Source: Candidatus Troglogloeales bacterium
GTDB taxonomy: Bacteria > Nitrospirota > Nitrospiria > SBBL01 > SBBT01
NCBI GenBank assembly: GCA_005239595.1
Contig: SBBT01000164.1
Coordinates: 1 to 13,270, forward strand
Direction: 5' to 3'
Length of the DNA: 13,270 nucleotides
The position numbers were made by a program, and so were the translations under genes. This document shows, one piece after another, positions 1-6,356 of this stretch (positions are counted from its first letter, which is position 1; every line of letters starts with the position of its first letter). Under the pieces are notes generated by a model. The model worked only from the letters and a program-made list of their open reading frames with translations, made no database searches and was not told the DNA's origin.

Positions 1-277
1 CTGTAGACAAATAAGTGGAACATGCTGCTTGCCGGAGGGGGATGTCTTTATGTGCGATACCTCCCCTCGAGAATGACCCGTACGTTGTGCAGCCATTTCC
101 TTGACAGGGTGCATTACCACGATCTCGGTTTTTTTCCACAAAATCTGTAGGAAGATTCAAAGGAATAATGGATTGGAGCGTGATTGAGCATACCTGTGTC
201 ACTGACAATCCGCAGAAAAATACTCGATCTCTTTATAGGCTTTCTTTATGCTGGTCATCGTTGTTGTCGCTAACAAC

Positions 278-334
278 ATGGGGTACCTCCTCTTGGGTTA
301 AAGTCCAATCAACTGGCTCGTTACGGTACCCCAT
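278..334. repeat. 10-bp perfect inverted repeat
   Basis: ATGGGGTACC at 278-287 is the exact reverse complement of GGTACCCCAT at 325-334, with a 37-base spacer. On the minus strand one arm contains the ATG of a 33-codon frame, and the other lies between the AGGAGG and the ATG of a 26-codon frame, so a folded RNA would mask a ribosome binding site. It could be a translational control hairpin or the remains of a mobile-element end. There is no T-run beside it, so it is not a simple terminator. Confidence 0.45.
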
Positions 335-363
335 TCCTTTCCCCTGACACAAAATATGATACG

Positions 364-528
364 CTACACTTTGTATCCGTTCTCAATCATGTCCATCGTT
401 GCTTTAACACGACTTTGTGCGTTGCTTTTTCCTTGCCTTTTCCCTATTCTTTTCATGTGGCCTTCTGGGTTGATGTGTCGATCTTGTCGTTCTTGCAGAT
501 TGCAAAATCTACAGTATCGACTCGGAGG
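364..528 (-). pseudogene. Possible truncated small zinc-finger-like frame
   Basis: The minus strand is open for 54 codons between an in-frame TAA at 529-531 and a TAG at 364-366. The conceptual peptide begins with a CRFC pair, then two His six residues apart (C-x2-C-x8-H-x5-H). It continues as a basic Lys/Arg/Gln-rich stretch and ends MIENGYKV. That Cys/His pattern could bind zinc. There is no ATG, GTG or TTG before codon 25, and none has a ribosome binding site, so if it was ever a gene its 5' end is missing or frameshifted. It may equally be chance. Confidence 0.2.
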
Positions 529-644
529 TTATTTTACAATTTCAACTAATGATAGGACATTCCCGGATTGCATAAAGTTTAAGTATAGATTTGTCTAGTC
601 GGACACACTTTGTTTATGCAAAGATTATGTGGATGAGGTAAGCC

Positions 645-1934
645 ATGAAACGTGAACGGTCCGAGGCACTATTTATTAAAGCCCAGAATCGGATTCCGGG
701 AGGGGTTAATTCTCCGGTGCGGGCGTTTAAAGCGGTTGGCGGGTGCCCCCTCTTTATTAAGAGGGCGAAAGGAAGCAAGATTTTTGATGTGGATGGAAAT
801 CGTTTTATTGATTATGTTCTCTCCTGGGGGCCGATGATTGTCGGCCATGCCGCCCCGAAGGTGGTTGAAGCGATTAAAAAGGCGGCGGAGGCGGGCACCA
901 GCTTCGGCGCACCGACGCAACAGGAGACACATCTGGCCCAATTGATTCAGACAAAATTTCCGCTCATTGAGCGCATCCGGTTTGTCAATTCCGGGACGGA
1001 GGCGACGATGAGCGCCATTCGTCTTGCCCGCGCCTACACCCGACGCAACAAGATTATCAAATTTGAAGGCTGCTATCACGGTCATGCCGATTCCCTTTTG
1101 GTCAAGGCCGGATCAGGGGCGACTACATTGGGCATTCCGGACTCCCCGGGTGTTCCTCCCGATCTTGCGCGCGATACCATCACCCTGCCGTTTAACAATT
1201 TGAAAGCGGTTCAGAAGGTGGTGGAACAGGAGGGGAACCAGATCGCCTGCCTGATCGTAGAACCGGTTCCAGGAAATATGGGGACAATTATACCGGAGGA
1301 CGGTTTTCTTCCAGGACTTCGCGAGTTGACCCTGCCGTTTGGCATCGTCCTGATTTTCGATGAGGTGATGAGCGGTTTCCGTATATCCGACGGAGGGGCG
1401 CAACAGCGCTACGGGATTCGTCCTGATCTGACCTGTCTTGGAAAGATTATCGGGGGAGGATTGCCGGTCGGCGCCTATGGCGGGAAGAAGGAGATCATGG
1501 AACTGGTCGCGCCGGCAGGCCCTGTTTATCAGGCGGGGACCCTTTCGGGAAATCCACTTGCCATGGCCGCCGGGATTGCCACACTTTCACTGATACAAGA
1601 TCCTGCGATTTACGATAAATTGGAGGCCCGCTCTGCGATGCTGGCCGACGGGCTGGACGATGCCGCCCGCAAGGCGCATGTCCCGATCCGGATAAACAGG
1701 GTAGGCTCACAGATGACCCTATTTTTTAATAAAGATAAAGTGCTTAATTACGAAGGGGCCCTAAAATCAGATTGCGGACAATTTGCGAAGTTTCATTCTG
1801 CGTTGTTAGATGCGGGGGTCTATCTCCCTCCCTCCCAATTTGAGGCCTTTTTCCTCTCCACGGCTCATACGATTGCCGATATTGAGAAAACGGTAGCGAC
1901 CGCCTACTCGGTCTTTAAAAAAGCGATCCATTAG
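645..1934 (+). CDS. hemL: Glutamate-1-semialdehyde 2,1-aminomutase
   Basis: HemL is a cytosolic PLP enzyme that converts glutamate-1-semialdehyde to 5-aminolevulinate, the last step of the C5 route into heme and siroheme. At 429 residues it has the usual full length. Visible landmarks are the N-terminal PGGVNSPVRAF (18-28), VNSGTEATMSAIRLAR (114-129), the EGCYHGHAD block (141-149), the cofactor-binding Asp in IFDEVMSGFR (D239), and the PLP-Schiff-base lysine in LGKIIGGGLPVGAYGG (K267). The ATG has GAGG at 635-638, six bases upstream. Its last codons collide tail-to-tail with rplI: TTAG at 1931-1934 supplies the stop of both genes. Siroheme from this pathway would also serve the nitrite reductase at the right edge. 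The assignment is secure. Confidence 0.97.
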   Translation: MKRERSEALFIKAQNRIPGGVNSPVRAFKAVGGCPLFIKRAKGSKIFDVDGNRFIDYVLSWGPMIVGHAAPKVVEAIKKAAEAGTSFGAPTQQETHLAQLIQTKFPLIERIRFVNSGTEATMSAIRLARAYTRRNKIIKFEGCYHGHADSLLVKAGSGATTLGIPDSPGVPPDLARDTITLPFNNLKAVQKVVEQEGNQIACLIVEPVPGNMGTIIPEDGFLPGLRELTLPFGIVLIFDEVMSGFRISDGGAQQRYGIRPDLTCLGKIIGGGLPVGAYGGKKEIMELVAPAGPVYQAGTLSGNPLAMAAGIATLSLIQDPAIYDKLEARSAMLADGLDDAARKAHVPIRINRVGSQMTLFFNKDKVLNYEGALKSDCGQFAKFHSALLDAGVYLPPSQFEAFFLSTAHTIADIEKTVATAYSVFKKAIH

Positions 1935-2380
1935 TCGTTGGCCTTGACGACCGAAACTTTGACCTGCGCGGTGACATCATGGTAGACCTTCACCGGCACT
2001 TGAAAAATTCCGAGCTCTTTGATCGGTTTTTCCAATAAAATGTGTCGCTTGTCCACCTCCATTCCGTGAGAGGCAATGGCTTCCGCGATGTCCTTGGAAG
2101 AGACCGACCCGAACAGTTTCCCTTCTTCCCCAACCTGAACGGGAATAGATATATCCAGCGCCCCGATCTGTCTGGCCAGCCCCTCGGCAAGAAACCTCTC
2201 CTTCTTTATTTGTTCGGCGATGACCTGCTTCTCATGTTCCAACGCCTTCATGTTTTTGGTGGTGGCAACGATTCCAACGCCCCTTGGCAGTAGATAATTT
2301 CTGGCATAGCCGTCGGCCACGTCAACCAGGTCCCCCATCCGTCCTAAAGGTTCGGTATCTTTTTTTAAAATGAGCTTCAT
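1931..2380 (-). CDS. rplI: 50S ribosomal protein L9
   Basis: L9 binds domain V of 23S rRNA near the L1 stalk and helps maintain reading frame. The 149-residue product has the normal length. The N-terminal domain is typical: MKLILKKD, then GDLVDVADGYARNYLLPRG (residues 16-34), which contains the L9 signature GYARNYLLP. A charged connecting helix (about 40-75) leads to a C-terminal domain beginning near FGSVSSKDI. The ATG is preceded by AAGGAG. Unusually, rplI is not beside rpsF/rpsR here but lies 42 bp downstream of a queC-type gene on the same strand, probably in one transcript. Its stop overlaps the hemL stop on the other strand. Confidence 0.96.
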   Translation of the reverse strand: MKLILKKDTEPLGRMGDLVDVADGYARNYLLPRGVGIVATTKNMKALEHEKQVIAEQIKKERFLAEGLARQIGALDISIPVQVGEEGKLFGSVSSKDIAEAIASHGMEVDKRHILLEKPIKELGIFQVPVKVYHDVTAQVKVSVVKAND

Positions 2381-2396
2381 AGTGTTGTCTCCTTAT

Positions 2397-2415
2397 TTTC
2401 TAAATTTTTTAGAAA
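2397..2415 (-). repeat. AT-rich hairpin in the rplI leader
   Basis: TTTCTAAA (2397-2404) and TTTAGAAA (2408-2415) form a perfect 8-bp stem with a three-base loop. It sits between the queC-type stop and the rplI ribosome binding site. It could stabilise or process the rplI message, but an A/T stem is weak and no factor-independent terminator is evident. The function is unknown. Confidence 0.3.
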
Positions 2416-2422
2416 GCACATT

Positions 2423-3103
2423 CTATGTTCGCACCCTGCTCTTGTCAACGTGGTATCGGGTCGGGTCCGGAAGGCGGACGGATTGAAAGGCCCGCATGCG
2501 CTCCGCACATTTGTTGCACCTGCCGCAGTGGGCGCGCCCTTGGGGGGCGATACAAGAGAAGGTAAGATCAAGAGGAAGCGCCCGTCCGCGACCGAGCACG
2601 TCCTTCTTCGTGAGTTCGGTATAAGGCGTCAAGATGGTCAGGGGCGTTCTCAGCCCTTCCGAAAACGCAATTTCCAGCGTCCGTAGAAAATGAGGGGTGC
2701 TGTCCGGAAATGGATTGCCTTTCAATATTCCCGATGCGATCAGGCTAATACCCTGCAGGGAGGCGTACACTGCCGCTTTTGAAAGGAGGAGGATATTTCG
2801 TCCTGGGAGATAGACGGCATCATCATCGGTATCCGATCCGGGCGTCTCCTTCCCGGTCATGCCCCAGTGGGCGGGGTAGACGTCGCCTACCGGCATCGCA
2901 ATGATTTTGAGCGGAGCGATCGATCGGCGAGCGAGTTTCCTTAAATATCGGTGCAACCAATAAATTTCCACCTTCTCCCAGATAAATCCGAACCGGATAT
3001 AGAGGGGGATGACACGATGAAATTGCGTTGAGAATTCCGAGACGAGAACAGCGCTGTCTATACCGCCGCTCATTAATACCACGGCATCCCTTTTCCCCGA
3101 CAT
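2423..3103 (-). CDS. queC: QueC/ExsB-family 7-cyano-7-deazaguanine synthase-like protein
   Basis: QueC is an ATP-dependent amide/nitrile synthase that turns 7-carboxy-7-deazaguanine into preQ0 for queuosine. The 226-residue protein has the PP-loop SGGIDS (12-17), a YLPGRNILLLSKAAVYA block (99-115) matching the QueC core, and a C-terminal zinc site made of C184, C193, C196 and C199, followed by ERMRAF. Divergent features: the usual GQRH-type segment after the PP-loop is replaced by IRFGFIWEKVE, and the substrate-side YSGYPDCR-type segment reads NPFPDSTPHF. It therefore belongs to a divergent branch of the family, and its substrate may not be the classical one. The ATG has AGGA six bases upstream. 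It leads the queC-rplI unit and is divergent from the SDR-queD pair. Confidence 0.8.
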   Translation of the reverse strand: MSGKRDAVVLMSGGIDSAVLVSEFSTQFHRVIPLYIRFGFIWEKVEIYWLHRYLRKLARRSIAPLKIIAMPVGDVYPAHWGMTGKETPGSDTDDDAVYLPGRNILLLSKAAVYASLQGISLIASGILKGNPFPDSTPHFLRTLEIAFSEGLRTPLTILTPYTELTKKDVLGRGRALPLDLTFSCIAPQGRAHCGRCNKCAERMRAFQSVRLPDPTRYHVDKSRVRT

Positions 3104-3129
3104 CGCTCTTCCTTATTTCAAAGGGGGGA

Positions 3130-3159
3130 ATTTTAGCAGAAGCGGTTTTCTCAAATCAA
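3130..3159 (-). promoter_or_regulatory. Predicted sigma-70 promoter for the queC-type/rplI unit
   Basis: Read on the minus strand, TTGATT (3159-3154) is followed after 18 bases by TAAAAT (3135-3130), preceded by TGC as an extended -10. This would start transcription near 3123, about 20 bases upstream of the queC-type ATG. On the plus strand, CATAAT at 3181-3186 is a possible -10 for the SDR gene, but no good -35 accompanies it. Confidence 0.5.
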
Positions 3160-3218
3160 ACTTGATCTGCAGTCTTTTCTCATAATACGATGGCAGGAAT
3201 GTGGCGGGAGATGGGGAG

Positions 3219-3944
3219 ATGAAATTGCAAGGGAGCGTGATCCTGATTACCGGAGCGGGTCGGCGGATTGGCAGCGAAATTGCGCGTTCTCTTGCGGGCC
3301 GGGGGGCCCGTGTGATTATTCACTATCATCGATCCGGTGTTGAAGCGCGGCAGGTTGCCAAAGAGATTGAAAGGAAAGGCGGGACGGTTTTTTGGGTCTC
3401 TGGAAATATTGCCAGGCCGCGCGATTGCGAAAAAATCGTTCAGAAGGCGCACGACGCTTATGGACGCCTGGATGTATTGATCAACAATGCGGCCGTTTTT
3501 TTTAAAACCCCTCTCTTTCATGTTACGGAAACAGCATGGGATACCACCCTTGACACCAACTTGAAGGGCCCGTTTTTCCTGGCACAGGCGGCTGCAAAGA
3601 TGATGTCCCGAGGAAAAATGATCAATATTGCAGATTGGTCTGGTATTCGTCCATATATCCACTATCTCCCGTATTGCATCTCAAAGGCGGGGATCATCGC
3701 CTTGACGAAGGGTCTTGCCCGCTCGCTCGCCCCCAGAATTGAAGTAAACGCGATTGCGCCAGGGCCGATCCTCCTTCCAGAGGCGTTTGATGACAGGGAA
3801 AGGAAGACGATTATTCACCACACCCCGTTGAGACGACTCGGCACCCCTGCCGATATTGTCAACGCAACGCTCTTTCTGATTGAAGGAACCGATTTTATGA
3901 CCGGCGCGACGATTGTCATTGACGGGGGAAGGCTGATATCTTAA
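3219..3944 (+). CDS. Pteridine-reductase-type short-chain dehydrogenase (FolM/PTR1-like)
   Basis: A cytosolic NAD(P)H-dependent SDR, 241 residues, probably reducing a dihydropterin. The cofactor motif is TGAGRRIG (11-18), the TGx3RxG form typical of pteridine reductases rather than the usual TGx3GxG. It is followed by the PTR1-like HYHRS (35-39), NNAA, and the active-site YxxxK (Y152, K156). Thirteen residues before that Tyr, where most SDRs have the catalytic Ser, there is Asp (D139); this Asp is characteristic of PTR1/FolM. The protein ends IDGGRLIS, as in this family. I chose ATG 3219 over the in-frame GTG at 3201 because GGGAG at 3206-3210 is spaced eight bases before 3219, while 3201 lacks a usable site. 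queD follows after 21 bp, suggesting joint pterin chemistry. The exact substrate is inferred. Confidence 0.85.
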   Translation: MKLQGSVILITGAGRRIGSEIARSLAGRGARVIIHYHRSGVEARQVAKEIERKGGTVFWVSGNIARPRDCEKIVQKAHDAYGRLDVLINNAAVFFKTPLFHVTETAWDTTLDTNLKGPFFLAQAAAKMMSRGKMINIADWSGIRPYIHYLPYCISKAGIIALTKGLARSLAPRIEVNAIAPGPILLPEAFDDRERKTIIHHTPLRRLGTPADIVNATLFLIEGTDFMTGATIVIDGGRLIS

Positions 3945-3965
3945 TGGCAGGAGGCGAGGGAACGT

Positions 3966-4379
3966 ATGTATAAGGTCACGAGAGAGATACCTTTTTGCTA
4001 TGGACATCGGCTCTTAAATTACAGCGGAAAGTGCCGCCATCTGCATGGCCATAACGGAAGGGTTGAAATTGAGTTATTTTCGGAGAAGCTCAATGAATTG
4101 GGGATGGTGCGTGACTTTGACGAGATCAAGAACATTGTTCAGGTCTGGATTGATGAACGCCTGGATCACAAGATGATCCTCTGCAAACGGGATCCCCTCA
4201 TCCCGATGCTGGATCAACTCAAAGAGGTCTATTATCTCATCGATGAAAACCCAACGGCCGAGGCGATTGCAAAGCTGATTTACGATTACACCGCTTCCCA
4301 ACACCTCCCGGTCGCCGAAGTGCGCCTTTGGGAAACACCAAAGTCCTATGCCAGCTATGCCGCAGAAAAAGTTCGGTAA
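3966..4379 (+). CDS. queD: 6-carboxy-5,6,7,8-tetrahydropterin synthase (QueD/PTPS family)
   Basis: QueD converts 7,8-dihydroneopterin triphosphate to 6-carboxytetrahydropterin, the second step toward queuosine. The 137-residue protein shows the three zinc His (H14 in YGHRL, H27 and H29 in HLHGHN), the catalytic Cys C23 in the CxxxHGH arrangement that marks QueD rather than mammalian-type PTPS, the D67-H68 pair, and the pterin-binding Glu in LWETP (E123). A GAGG-rich stretch at 3949-3960 precedes the ATG. It is the second gene of a pair with the pteridine-reductase-like SDR and is near, but divergent from, the queC-type gene. queE and queF are not in this window. Confidence 0.92.
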   Translation: MYKVTREIPFCYGHRLLNYSGKCRHLHGHNGRVEIELFSEKLNELGMVRDFDEIKNIVQVWIDERLDHKMILCKRDPLIPMLDQLKEVYYLIDENPTAEAIAKLIYDYTASQHLPVAEVRLWETPKSYASYAAEKVR

Positions 4380-4402
4380 TGAACGCCTTTCCGCAAGCGG
4401 AC

Positions 4403-4426
4403 GGCCCGTATTGAGCGGCCTTTTTT
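4403..4426 (+). terminator. Weak candidate terminator after queD
   Basis: GGCC (4403-4406) and GGCC (4417-4420) can form a four-pair GC stem directly followed by six T (4421-4426), in the 45-base gap between the convergent queD and dcd genes. The stem is short, and the T-run overlaps the dcd stop codon. It is plausible for queD but weak. Confidence 0.35.
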
Positions 4427-4976
4427 ATATCTTTGGTAGGGTAATCCCTGTTTGGGATTGATATTTCCCCTTTTTGTCTGCGTAGGAAATCTCGCAGACC
4501 TCGTCCGACTCAAAAAAAAGAACCTGGGCGATTCCCTCATTGGCGTATATCTTGGCGGGGAGGGGCGTGGTGTTGGAAATTTCCAAGGTTACAAAGCCCT
4601 CCCACTCCGGCTCGAAGGGGGTGACATTCGTAATAATCCCGCACCGCGCATAGGTCGATTTCCCGACGCAGATCGTCATCACATTCCGCGGGATTTTAAA
4701 GTACTCGACACTTTTCCCCAGGGCAAACGAATTTGGGGGAATGACACAGATATCTCCCTTGAAGTCGACAAACGATTTTGTGTCGAACTTCTTTGGATCG
4801 ACAATGGTATTGTTGATATTGGTGAAAATCTTAAACTCGTTGGCGATCCGGATATCATATCCATAGGATGAAACGCCGTACGAAATGCCCCCCAGGCGGA
4901 CCTGTTTCTCTTCGAATGGGGCAATCATGCCAGAATCCTTGGCCATCCGTCGAATCCATTTATCACTTTTTATCAT
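4425..4976 (-). CDS. dcd: dCTP deaminase
   Basis: Dcd deaminates dCTP to dUTP, feeding dTMP synthesis. The 183 residues are close to family length. Visible motifs are SSYGYDIRI near the N terminus (36-44), the phosphate/nucleotide-binding GKSTYARCG (105-113, with S107 and R111), and the segment NVTPFEPEWEGFVTLEISN (117-135), which contains the catalytic Glu (E132). The C-terminal YQSQTGIT closes over the triphosphate. GAGG lies seven bases before the ATG. It is the last gene of the minus-strand ATP-grasp/glutaredoxin/kamA unit, 27 bp after kamA, with no obvious functional link to it. Whether it is also a dUTPase cannot be told from sequence alone. Confidence 0.95.
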   Translation of the reverse strand: MIKSDKWIRRMAKDSGMIAPFEEKQVRLGGISYGVSSYGYDIRIANEFKIFTNINNTIVDPKKFDTKSFVDFKGDICVIPPNSFALGKSVEYFKIPRNVMTICVGKSTYARCGIITNVTPFEPEWEGFVTLEISNTTPLPAKIYANEGIAQVLFFESDEVCEISYADKKGKYQSQTGITLPKI

Positions 4977-5003
4977 TTTTTGCCTCGCTGATGGTTAGAT
5001 GAA

Positions 5004-6101
5004 TCATTCAATTTCAAAGGGAGAGGCGATTGAGAGGATGGAAGCGCTCGCCAGGTTCGGTTGCGGATAATGAACCGTCTTCTCCTCGTAGTTTTTCACG
5101 ATCACCTGTTCTTCATCCAGGGAAAGGAGGGTGTCATAGGGGAGGATCGCCACTTTCCCTCCACCACCCGGCGCGTCGATCACATAATGCGGAACCGCCA
5201 TTCCAGAGGTATGGCCCCGGAGGGCCTTAATGATGTTTAACCCTTTTTCCACGCGGGTTCGAAAATGATGGGTTCCCAGTACCAGATCGGCCTGGTAGAT
5301 ATAGTACGGTTTCACCCGAATGGCCAGAAGTTTCTGCATGAGCCGCTTCATGACCTCGGGATCATCGTTAACTCCATCGAGAAGCACAGTCTGACTCCCA
5401 AGTGGTATGCCGGCGTCTGCGAGTCTTCCGCAAGCCTCTGCAACCTCGGGCGTGATTTCATCCGGATGATTGAAATGAAGATTCATGTATAAAGGGTGGT
5501 ATTTTTTTAACATGGCGCAAAGATTTTCAGTAATCCGTGAAGGGAGCGTTCCGGGGACCCTTGTACCGATCCGGATGATCTCAAGATGGGGAATGGCGCG
5601 CAATGCCTTGAGCACCCGCTCAAGAAGCATATCGACAACCATTAACGGATCGCCGCCGGAGAGGATGATGTCGCGAATTTCGGTATGGGCCGAAATATAG
5701 TCCACGACCTGCTTTAGGTTTTCCGGAGTAAGGGTGCCGGGGGATCCGACAAAACGTTTGCGGGTGCAGAACCGGCAATAAATGGGACACTGATTCGTGA
5801 CATAGAGAAGTACCCTGTCGGGATAGCGATGCACCAGATTTTGAACGGGGCTGTCGGCCTCCTCATGGAGGGGGTCTTCGGAGGAACAGACGGCATCCAG
5901 ACGCCCCTCCTCCGCATCGGGGACCACCTGTTTCCAAATAGCGTCTCCCTTCCGTTGTATCGTCTTTAATACATGGGGTGTGATCCGAAGCGGGTATTTA
6001 TCCACAATCTCGCGAACCTCTTCGGCAGGAACGCCCAATACCGCTTCGAGGGTTTCCACGTCATCAATGCTCTCTCTAATCTCCTTTTGCCATTGTTCCA
6101 C
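5004..6101 (-). CDS. kamA: Radical-SAM lysine 2,3-aminomutase (KamA family)
   Basis: LAM interconverts L-lysine and L-beta-lysine using SAM, a [4Fe-4S] cluster and PLP. I start the gene at GTG 6101, giving 365 residues: AAGGAG-type bases at 6109-6116 sit seven bases upstream, four bases separate it from the glutaredoxin stop, and an ATG 20 codons further upstream (6161) would overlap that gene by 56 bp. Key residues are the cluster cysteines C105, C109, C112 in CPIYCRFC, the PLP lysine K316 in PGGGGK, and Asp D272 (YQADLVLG) and D309 (VIDAPGG). The two Asp match LAM D293/D330, which bind the substrate epsilon-amine; glutamate aminomutases carry Lys/Asn there. Lysine is therefore the likely substrate. 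No beta-lysine acetyltransferase (ablB) is adjacent. The protein is shorter than clostridial LAM. Confidence 0.9.
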   Translation of the reverse strand: MEQWQKEIRESIDDVETLEAVLGVPAEEVREIVDKYPLRITPHVLKTIQRKGDAIWKQVVPDAEEGRLDAVCSSEDPLHEEADSPVQNLVHRYPDRVLLYVTNQCPIYCRFCTRKRFVGSPGTLTPENLKQVVDYISAHTEIRDIILSGGDPLMVVDMLLERVLKALRAIPHLEIIRIGTRVPGTLPSRITENLCAMLKKYHPLYMNLHFNHPDEITPEVAEACGRLADAGIPLGSQTVLLDGVNDDPEVMKRLMQKLLAIRVKPYYIYQADLVLGTHHFRTRVEKGLNIIKALRGHTSGMAVPHYVIDAPGGGGKVAILPYDTLLSLDEEQVIVKNYEEKTVHYPQPNLASASILSIASPFEIE

Positions 6102-6105
6102 GTCG

Positions 6106-6345
6106 TTACTCCTTCCCCGGTCCGTAGGTTTTATCAAGGTAGTTGATGATTTTTTCTTCATCGTCGAAAACCAAATCCCCGTCTATTAAAACGGGGACAA
6201 AATATTGTCCTGAAGCCTTATAAACCTCGCTCCGCTCTTTTGGATTGGTTGAAACATCTTCCTTTTCATAAGAGAGCCCTAACGACGCCAATTTGTCCCG
6301 CACCATCCTGCAATAAGGACAGGGTTCCAGATTGTACAGTTTCAT
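6106..6345 (-). CDS. Small glutaredoxin-family protein
   Basis: A 79-residue thioredoxin-fold protein with the glutaredoxin active site CPYC at 9-12, the cis-Pro segment YFVPVLIDGD and a C-terminal DDEEKIINYLDKTYG. This matches small glutaredoxins and the N-terminal domain of glutathione S-transferases. It would reduce disulfides or glutathione mixed disulfides in the cytosol. I chose ATG 6345, which has AGGAG eight bases upstream; an earlier in-frame ATG at 6372 lies inside the preceding gene. It is the middle gene of a tight operon: 11 bp after the ATP-grasp-like gene and four bases before kamA. That spacing implies translational coupling and a shared pathway. Confidence 0.87.
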   Translation of the reverse strand: MKLYNLEPCPYCRMVRDKLASLGLSYEKEDVSTNPKERSEVYKASGQYFVPVLIDGDLVFDDEEKIINYLDKTYGPGKE

Positions 6346-6356
6346 TCTTCCCACTC

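Larger units (their letters stand above)
1..644. other. Gene-poor region with short decayed-looking frames
   Basis: I see no convincing intact gene here. On the minus strand there is a 26-codon frame (279 down to 199) with a perfect AGGAGG at 286-291 placed six bases before its ATG. There is also a 33-codon frame (334 down to 233), whose phase stays open after its stop to the window edge, and a 54-codon open run (528 down to 364) covered separately. None has a recognisable domain. The plus-strand frame 356-598 has low-complexity Cys/Phe/Leu-rich content and no ribosome binding site, so I do not call it. The pattern fits a degraded gene or mobile-element relic upstream of hemL. No clear sigma-70 promoter for hemL could be placed. 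Confidence 0.4.

Noticed and set aside
568..590. Sigma-70 promoter for hemL (TTGCAT ... TATAGA)
   Set aside because: The two hexamers are only 10 bases apart, far too close for a functional promoter.
356..598. 80-residue plus-strand frame upstream of hemL
   Set aside because: No ribosome binding site, low-complexity Cys/Leu/Phe composition, no domain, and the opposite strand looks more protein-like.
669..1710. Minus-strand frames inside hemL
   Set aside because: They are antisense to a fully conserved enzyme and have no recognisable motifs.
3180..3662. 160-codon minus-strand frame opposite the SDR gene
   Set aside because: The SDR on the other strand carries every expected catalytic residue; this frame is its antisense shadow.
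4390..4401. TCCGC/GCGGA hairpin after queD
   Set aside because: The stem has a two-base loop that cannot close and no T-run directly after it.
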